Shown: one piece after another, positions 43,101 through 52,100 of the stretch
Layout: every line of letters starts with the position of its first letter
Position numbering within the stretch: the stretch's first letter is position 1
DNA from: Amphibalanus amphitrite
Taxonomy: Eukaryota > Arthropoda > Thecostraca > Balanomorpha > Balanidae
Direction of reading: 5' to 3'
DNA: 64,000 nucleotides
NCBI RefSeq assembly: GCF_019059575.1
Contig: NW_024881711.1
Coordinates: forward strand, 620,001 to 684,000
Position numbers and translations under genes: made by a program
The notes under the pieces: model-generated
Seen by the model: the letters and a program-made list of their open reading frames with translations, nothing else
Databases searched by the model: none
What the model was told of the DNA's origin: nothing

Positions 43101-46100
43101 GCCAAGCTGCGTCGAACGATTTCTTCTTTAATTCAAAGGCTGCCTGACCCACATAATCGCATTTGTCATGTAAAATGGACCATAAAACATGTACGAGGGG
43201 CGTTCAAAAAGTTCCCGGCCCAACCATGAAGGAGTTGGAATTTCGTCGTCGTCGTCGTTGTTCCCTCCAGCCCCCTAGGGGGCGTAGCCGATGAGGCTCA
43301 ATTGGGCGCGGTAGCCGGCGGCCAAGGCCGCCACCGCGCCGTCGTCCCTTGCCATAGACGCTTCCAGGTGAATATTACCCAGGCGCCGCAGGCGGCGTCC
43401 CGCCAGCGCCGGGCATCGGAGCAGGACGTGTCGTGGAGTGTCCGCCTCCTCGCGGCAGACGCGGCATTGTGCAGCAGGGCAGCCCATGTCATTGCACTGC
43501 GGGCAGTCGGCCTCGGGACGGCGGCCGATGCGGTGCAGGTACTGCGCCGAGCCGCTCCAGTGTCCTGCTCGGAGCTGGTGAATATCAACCGCGACGGCAC
43601 GGTCGGCCTCCAGGACGGGGCCGGGACGGCGGTCGGCCCATATCGCCCGGTACCAGCCGTCCGGCCAGCTCCGCTGCCAGGCGCGCGCAGCGTCTCGTGC
43701 AACGGCCTTGCATATCGTGCCACCGTCGATCGGAGTGTCATGTTGGGGTAGGGCGCTGGCCTCGCGGGCGAGGGCGTCCGCTCGCTCATTACCGGGGAGC
43801 CCGCAGTGTGCAGGGACCCACTGCATGGTTACTGGCTGGCCCCCCTCGGTGAGCGCGGCCAGCAGCCTCCATATATCTGCGGCCAGCGGAGTCCTCTGGG
43901 CCGCCGGGCCGCTCCGCAGGAGGGCCAGCGCCGCCATCGAGTCGGTACAGACGACAGTCGGAAGGGAGGTGTCACGGCCATCCATGTTCAGGAGCTCCTC
44001 CAGCGCCGCTCTCAGGGCGAATAGCTCCGCGCGGGTGCTGGAGCAGAGGGCGCCTGCCGCGACACGCACCTCCCTGATGTCGCCGTTCGGGGAAATGATG
44101 GTGGCTCCTCCTCCTCCATTCAGCACCCCATCCGCGGCGGAGCCGTCTGACCATATCCAGGTCGCCTCGGCCGGAAGCTCCGCCAGACGGCTCTCCGCTG
44201 CCTCTCGTCTTGTGTCCGGGTGGCAGTCGCGGCGTCCCCCGGGACCCACCTCCAGGACGATGGTCACACCGGGGACATCGCGCCACGGCGGCCCGGCGGT
44301 TGCTAGCCGCGCTTCAAAGGTCAGCGGCGCGCCGCCGCGGCAGACCCGTGCTAGGGCCTCGCGACCGCGGTCCCTCCATCCGGTCGTCGTCTTGAGGCGG
44401 CGCGGCGGGGTCGACTCCGCCAGGGCTCGGAGAGGGTCGCCCTCTGGCAGGGACATCGCCAGGCCCAGTAGCCTGGCTGCCACCACCGAGCGGCGCGTGC
44501 ATGCGGCGGGCATGCCCGCCTCCGACAGCAGGGCGAAGGCGGGTGTTGAGGCGGGGCAGCCGGTTATCACCCGGGCCGCCGCCCGCAGCTCCCTGTCGAC
44601 CAGCTCCAGGTGTGAAGCGGAGGCCGCAGGCATCCACGCCCCCGCCGCGTACTCTAAGGCCCCCCTGATGTACCCGTTGGCCACCGACCTCAATTGGCGT
44701 TCGCCCAGTCCCCAGCTCCTCCCGGTCATGCGTCGCAGCTGGGCGACACGGGGGCGGACCTTCTTGCGCAGCTCGGCACAGTGGGCGCCGAAGTGAAGGA
44801 GGCGGTCAAAGGTCACGCCCAGGAGTCTGAGGGAGGGGCCGGCAGTCACCACGGCGCCAGACACCTTGATGCTCAAGCTCGACGCGTCGCGGGCCCATTG
44901 GGATAGGACGAGGGCCTGTGTTTTCTCGCCGGCGACCCGCATCTTCCATCTTGATGCCCAGCTGGCGATGATGTCCGCAGCTCGCTGGGCTCGGCGGCCG
45001 GCCTCTTCGATGGAGGCGCCGCTGCTGAGCGTCGCCGTGTCGTCGGCATACATGAAGATGTCTGTGCCTGGCACGGTCTTGAGCGCCGTGATCAGGTCGG
45101 CCGACCACAGCGTGTAAAGCGTTGGGGCCAGAACACTGCCTTGCGGGAGTCCGGCCCGGAACGGGCGCTCGCCTCCTCGGGCGCCGTTGACCTCGACCGC
45201 AGCTCTCCTGTCCCGGAGGAACGCCCATATCCATGCGGACATGCACTTGGGCACCCCCAGGCGGAGGAGCTTGAGGCGGAGCATCTTGTGATCGATGACA
45301 TCATACGCCCGTGAGAAGTCGAAGGCGAGGAGTACAAACTTTTCCGCGGTCTTGCCCTCTTCCGGTCGTCCTCTCGGTTTCGGCTTGTTCCAGCCATCTT
45401 GGACCCGCTGCACCAGTCTTGCCAGGTTCTCTTCAGCCGATCTGCCTCGTCGGAAGCCGACCTGTTCGGGCGGCACGAGTCCATCGCGCTCTACCAGATG
45501 GTTGAGGCGGGCGGCGATTAGGCGCTCGGCCAGCTTCGCCAGGTGGCTAGTGAGCGCAATCGGCCTATGGCTGGCGATCATCTTTGGGTCCTTCCCAGCT
45601 TTGGGAACTGGGATGATGGTCGCCCGGCGCCACGCAGACGGTACCTGGCCTGTGGACCAGGACAGGTTCAGCAGTCGGAGGAGAGTGGTCTTGGCACCCG
45701 GGCCCAGGTGGCGCAGGTGCTCGGCGCAGATGTCGTCTGGGCCCGGCGCCTTCCCACACTTCATGTTGCGTAGCTGCGTGTCCAGTTCCTGAGGCGTAAA
45801 CAAGGAACAGGCCTCGGTACGGGCATCGGAGCAGACGCAGGGCTCGGCGCGGAGCCTTGTCAGCTCGGACTTCGTCTTGCGGTCTTGGAGCTTATTCCGG
45901 ACCTGTCGGCTGACACTGGCGTACTGTTTGGCGAACGCCGCGGCCTTGGTCCGGTCCTCCACGGCGCGACGTCCGTGGTCCCCGAGCGCTTGGCCGGGCG
46001 GAGCTTGTTCCGCCCCCTCCATCTTCCGGAGAATCTTGTGAACTCTGCCGATGTTGGCAGGCCGGTTCAGCTCCTCGGTCGCGAAGTTCCTGAAAGAGCG

Positions 46101-49100
46101 CGCCTTCGCCTCCTCCTCGATCTTCGCTGCGCGGCGTTTCGCCTCCACCCAGCGGTCTCTGGCATCTGTCGATCCGGGAGCGGCGTCCAGTGCTGCCCTC
46201 GCGCTACGGCGGTCGCGCACAGCCTCCTCCAGTTCAGGGTCCATGGCCCAGGGCTTGGGGTCGGATCTGGCCCCGCGGGGGACATGCAGCACGCTGCACT
46301 TCAGCAGCGCGGCAGTGAAGAGCTCGTTGAGTCGCTCTGCCGTGACGTCCTCCGGGAGCCCCGCGAGAGTTGACTCGCAGTCGTCCTCGTAGCCAGTCCA
46401 GTTTGCCTTGTGAAAGGCCCAGCGCGTCTTGCGTATCCGTCTTGGGCGGTGTCCGCTCATCGTGACGGTGGTGACCATCGGCAGGTGGTCGCTGCCGATG
46501 TCCGTGCCCACCGCCCACGTGCAGCGGCGGGCCAGGTCACGGTGGCAGAAGACGGCGTCTGGAGTGCTGGGTTGTCCCCTGTAGCTGGTCCTGGTGTGGG
46601 AGCCGTCGTTGAGGGTGGTGACACCGGTTTGTGTCATCCAGTCCGCCAGACGACGCCCCGTCTCGTCCTCCTCCATGCAGTGCCGATCCCAGGCCGGGTG
46701 GTGGGCATTCCAGTCCCCCAACAGTAGGGAGTCTGGGTTGGTGGGGAGGGCCGACGGGTCGAAGTAGTCGGACCTCTGGTCTTCTTCGCCAGGTCGGATT
46801 GGCGGCCGGTAGAGATTGTGGATGTCCAGGGTTGGCGCAGGACTGCTGCTCTTCAGGGCGGAGTTGCTGAGGTACAGGCGGATGCCGCACCACTCGGTAG
46901 TCGTGTCCGCCATGGCCAGGGGGGCGGTCTCCAGCTTGTCAAAGTTGAGACCCTTGCGGACGTAGATCGCTACGTCGCCCCCCTTGGCCGGGCCTGAGTT
47001 CCTCCGCCCCTGTGCCCTTCGGCGGACGGCCGCCGTCTGGAACCCCGGGATCTCGGTGAGAGATGAGGCGCTGAACTGTGCCTCTTGAACCGCGATGACG
47101 TCGATTTTTGACTCCGATAGCCAGCCTTGGAGCTCTGTCAACTTGCGACGTAGTCCCTCGGCGTTCCAGCAGGCGATCTGCAGGCGGCTTCGAGTCTTGA
47201 GGTTGGCGCGGTATCGGCGGTTCTTGGCTCTCCTGCTTCGACCCCGGGAGCTCCTTCCGGCGGACGCCGCCGCACCCCCGCCGCCGGCACTAGCGGCGGG
47301 GGGCGCCGACTCACTCATTCAGCGCAGGCCGGCGCCGCTGCGGACAGCCTCCAGGCGGCATGCCCTCGCGCGGCACCGGCCCGCTGAGCGTGCACCAAGT
47401 GTGCGGGTCGACGTGCAGATGGCGTAGGGACGACGGCGCGGTGGAGCGTCGGCCGCCGGCGCCCGGCCCCGAGAGGGCGGGCTGGGACCCGATTGGCTTC
47501 CCCCGCCGCTCTCCACGGCGGGGGCGGGGACGAGCCCCACGGAGTCCACCACGTGAAGGTGGGTCCCTCCAGACTCCAAAATGCAACCACTGTCAGGAGT
47601 TGGAATTTCGGCCTGCAACGCGGTGTGTTCAATGATGTGTTATTGGGATGTCCACTTACGTAGCCATTAACCAATCTGCCCTGTTATTGGTTCAGGCTAC
47701 TAATTAATCGTAACATAGTTTGCCATTCCCGGTCAGAATGGGCGACGCCCAGAAGAGAACAGTGATTTGGTTCATGTATTGCAGAAAAATGCACCAAACG
47801 TTATTCACGAAAAGCTAGTGCCAACACATGTTGAGGTTTGTCTTTCTTACAGTAGCGTCAAAAAGTGGGCATCTCTGTTCAATTTTGGTCAGCAGATCAT
47901 TAATGGGCACCCCCGCAGTGGCCAGCCATCAACAGCATTGACTCAAGAAAATATGAAAAATAAGCACTTCTTTGTGAAAAATGACAAATGTTCTGGTCTG
48001 GAACAACGCAGCAGAAGCGGAGGTGTCCATCAGGTTCCTCAAAGCCATTCTCCGACAGCGTATTAATATGTTTAAGATCTCTGCAAGATGCATCCCCCGT
48101 TTGCTGACTCCAGAGGAAAGGCAAACTCCAAAGGAGGCGTAACGCGAAAATTTTGGCCCCTATATCGAAGATCTAAAAGAGTTCATTGAACTACTTGTTA
48201 CCGTGGAGGGATTGTGGGTGTCACACGTTGACCCTAAGGGCGTGACCGAGTTGCACAAGTGGAAGCACACTGAGTAAAGGCCACCAAATGTGTGCGACGT
48301 GTTTAAGTCAGACGGCAAGGTGACAGTGGTTGCATTTTGGGATGCTGGCGGGGCTCTGCTCGTCAACTTTCTAAAACAGGGGCGCACAATTAATGATGAA
48401 TGCTACACCTCCCTTCAATAACAGTAGCGAGCAGCAGCTATCAAGGAGAGACTAGGGAAGCTGACTAAAAGTGTGCGCCTGATCCAGGACCACGCACCAG
48501 CACACATGAGCAGGGTGACGATCAGCGAAGCAGTGAGCTGTGGCTTAGAGTTGTTGTCACAGCCACTTTTTTCACCGTATCTTGCACCCTCAGGCTGCCA
48601 CCTCTTCCCCAACATAAGGAGATTGCTTAGCAGTGGCAACTTCGCTGACAGCAAGGAGACAAAAGCAGCCGTCTTGGACGTGCCAGATGCGTCCAAACCC
48701 CACTTGGCTATGGAGACCCAGGGGCCTCTCGCGAAGCGCTGCGCGAAATATTTTTGTCTTAACGCTGGTTATTTGACTAAATGAGCATTTTTGGTCTAAT
48801 AAGTCGACGTCGTATCTCTGCTCCTTCATGGTCGGGCCGAGAACTTTTTGAACGCCCCTCGTATCACACGACACCTTCATGTTGTGACTTGTGACCCCCA
48901 GGTGACCCCCAGTGACCTGACCTCTGTGACCTGACCTGGTATCAGTGACCTCAGATAGCGAAGTATGTGTTTGACGAACAATGTACCATCGATGGTTTTC
49001 AATAACTTACCAATTTACTCGATTTCACAACACATTTCATGAAATGCCTGTGAACGGTGAAAATCCGACCTCTGACCTGACCTGTGACGTCATCGGTTTG

Positions 49101-52100
49101 ACCTAGGTCAATGAAATTTGGTCACAATGTAGTTTCCGGGTGGGGCTATCGAACGCCGTTTGAATTTTGAAAATCGGCTGGTAAATTTTCGAAATCTTGG
49201 GGGGGACGAAACGCCCCCCCCCCTACGGGTGGTAGGGTCCGCCGGTGCCCGGTAGCCCTACGGGGCGCGGGTTAATACTTACTTGCTCAGCTTGCCGGCT
49301 TTGGCAGGTTTTTTCAGCGTCAACGACAGCCGGGCTGGGCAGGTCGTGTTTTTTGAGGACGGTTTAAGGTCAGCTGTTGCCGATCTTGGTCTGGTCTTGT
49401 GTTGGCAGCGCCATCTGGTCTGCCAAAAGATAAAATGGTTCCTGTCAATTCAGACTGGTAGGTTGCGTTGCGCGACAGACATGGCCAACAATGGACAGAG
49501 GACATGGATAAGAGACGTTGGGTGGACAGGAAAGTGTGACAACTAAAAGACGTGACAATGGCGAATTTGATAATCGCAAACGTAACGACTCATGGCTGGA
49601 AGCGTGTCAGGAAAAAAGAAACACGTGACAGTGGCGGACTGTATTGTGACATCAATTAATCTGATCTTATGCTTGCAGACATTTAAGATGAAAGACATTG
49701 GAATGGCAATCCATTTTACGAGGTTCTGAGCTTCTATATGAGTAGGGTTGCTAATAAGAGCACGCTTGTAGTAATCATTTTCAGTTCATGTTAATGAACT
49801 CGGTCACACTTACAATAAAAATACATCACACAAAGCTTACTCTGTAGAGGTTAGGGCATCGGGGGTTGTTCTTGCTCTCCTCCGTCTTCAAACCAGGGAA
49901 GGTCGAATCAACACGGAAAGTCTGCTTCGTTGCTGACTGGAATTCGGCGAACCAAGTCAGGAGCTCTTCCTCTCGTGTTACAGAGACACGGAATACCGTG
50001 TCGAAAAAGTCACCGGGAAGTCCTTCGAAGGAACATACGCGGTAGTCGTAGTTCGTAGGAAGCAGCTCCTGACAAGCAAAGGATTACGATAGGATTAGGT
50101 ATGTGGTAGGAACGAGGGAATAAAAAGCCGACGAAAAGCCGAAAATAGCGTCGATTTGTTGAACGGGAGTGTGTCGGGGTCCATTTTCGGGAGGATCTCC
50201 ACTGAGCGGCGATGGGCGGTGTTCAAGTCTTTCGTGTATATCTACAAAACGAATTGAGCTAGGTAAATGCAATTTTCTGAGCATTACTTAAAAGTATGTC
50301 ATATTGATAGCATATATATCCTGTCAAAATAGTGGTTCTATCTTGAACATCAGCTGCTCCACGGCTAATTTTCGGGAGGGCCCCACTGACCAGCAATGGG
50401 GCCTGGGTTTACGTGGATATCTCCAAAACGAATTGAGCTAGCCGCTTGAAACTTTCAGACTGTTCTCAACACTATAATAAGCATGTCCTGTCCAAGGTGG
50501 TGTCTATCTTCAACAGCAGGGGCTCCAGGGCTCATTTTTGGGAGCACCTCCACTGAGCGGCAGTCGGGCAAAACTGATATGCGAGCTGTGTAGCACCTGA
50601 GAATAACCACCCTACTGCGCCCCCAAAACTTTGATTTTTGCTTCCTGTAGAAAAAAAACGAGAAATCGAATAGCGTTTGAATTTTCGAAATCAGTTCAGG
50701 AGATCGCGAGATCTCCGGGCGGAGAATAACGCCCCTCCCCCTGACACTAGCTAAGGGTAGCCATGAGTCTGGCACTAATACACGGAAGGACCCGGGCTTG
50801 GGCCAGCTTACGCAGACCAAACCAGGGGACACGTAGCGACCTTCTCCACATGTAGACGAAAGGGAACTTTTAAGATCATGATAGGTCGGCCGAAAAACGT
50901 CATAGTGACGGCATGTTCCGCCGGCATTGACCACAATAATTCCATAATTTTGTAAGCCGTAAAACAGGTCTAAATGTTACCCTCCAATCTCATCTAAATG
51001 TTGACCCACGCGGGGCTGGGGGGGGGTAAATTTTACCCCCCTCGCGAATTTTTGCAATATCTCAAAAACGGCGGCGCGCAGCGCCGCCAAACTTTCAGTG
51101 CTTACATCAATTTGACACGTTCCCTGAAAATTTGAACGAAATCCTTCGGAAATTTTTTGAGAAAATGACGTTTTAGTGACGTCATGTTCGCCATTTTCGC
51201 CTCAAAAACGGCAAAATTACAAACGCCCCTAACATCTTCATTTTTAAGGGAATCAAGACGTAACAAAAAAGGTTATACGTGATTCTACTTTGTCTATCAA
51301 ATTGCTATCTCGGTTTTTGAAAATGTTTGATTTTGGCCCAATTTTTCTAAAAAAACTGACTTTTTTGGGAAAATAATTATAAAATCCAAAATTTTGCGTG
51401 TATCGGAAAAACCGGAATATATGTCAGAGAAGTGGTCCATGTGCACCTACATACCAATTTTTAGAAGAATCGGTTCAAAAATGTGGGAGTTATTCAAAAT
51501 TTTATGACGTCACGACAAGCAAATTTTTTGAAAAATGATTTTTTTGGAAGTTCTAGACCTCGTACGGAAACAAAAATAGCACCATTCGATTCGCCGTGAA
51601 AAACTGTATCAGATAGACACCTTTTTAGGCCTTAACAACCAACTTCAAAATTTGACCTCACTTGACCTGACCTTGACCTGACCTCGACCTGAAATTCTTC
51701 CAGATGTGGTCCATATCACCTATTGAGTGTGCCTCTTGAGTTCTATGAATAAAATGACCCATAAAACATGTGTCGCACATGCCCTTTTCTATATTTTGTT
51801 TTTGGTGACCTGACCTGACCTGACCTCAGACCTGACCTTGACCTTGACCTCTGAATGATATTGTATGCAACGAATATTGTCTTGGTAGCATAAGAACACT
51901 TTTTGGGCAATCAGTCTCAGTCCATGACTCCATTTTTTCGGCAACTACGGTGCCAGGCCGATACTGTAGAAACTTGCAATTTGTACCCTTGACCTTGACC
52001 TTGACCTCAAACTTTAAATTAAGTACATGTTTTTAGTTGTTGGTGATGAGATCTTTCGATTGGCGTTTGAATTTTCCAAATCGGACCATTAGTTCGGGAG

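Larger units (their letters stand above)
43194..48861 (+). mobile_element. Mariner element (1.3 kb) split by a non-LTR retrotransposon
   Basis: The inverted ends CGAGGGGCGTTCAAAAAGTT and AACTTTTTGAACGCCCCTCG extend about 40 bp to CATGAAGGAG. TA flanks both sides (43192-43193 and 48862-48863). Subtracting the inner retrotransposon and one duplicate leaves 1303 bp, a typical mariner length. Confidence 0.92.

Noticed and set aside
43302..46870. Plus-strand frames up to 362 codons across the non-LTR element
   Set aside because: They are opposite-strand shadows of the 1347-codon polyprotein; no motifs.
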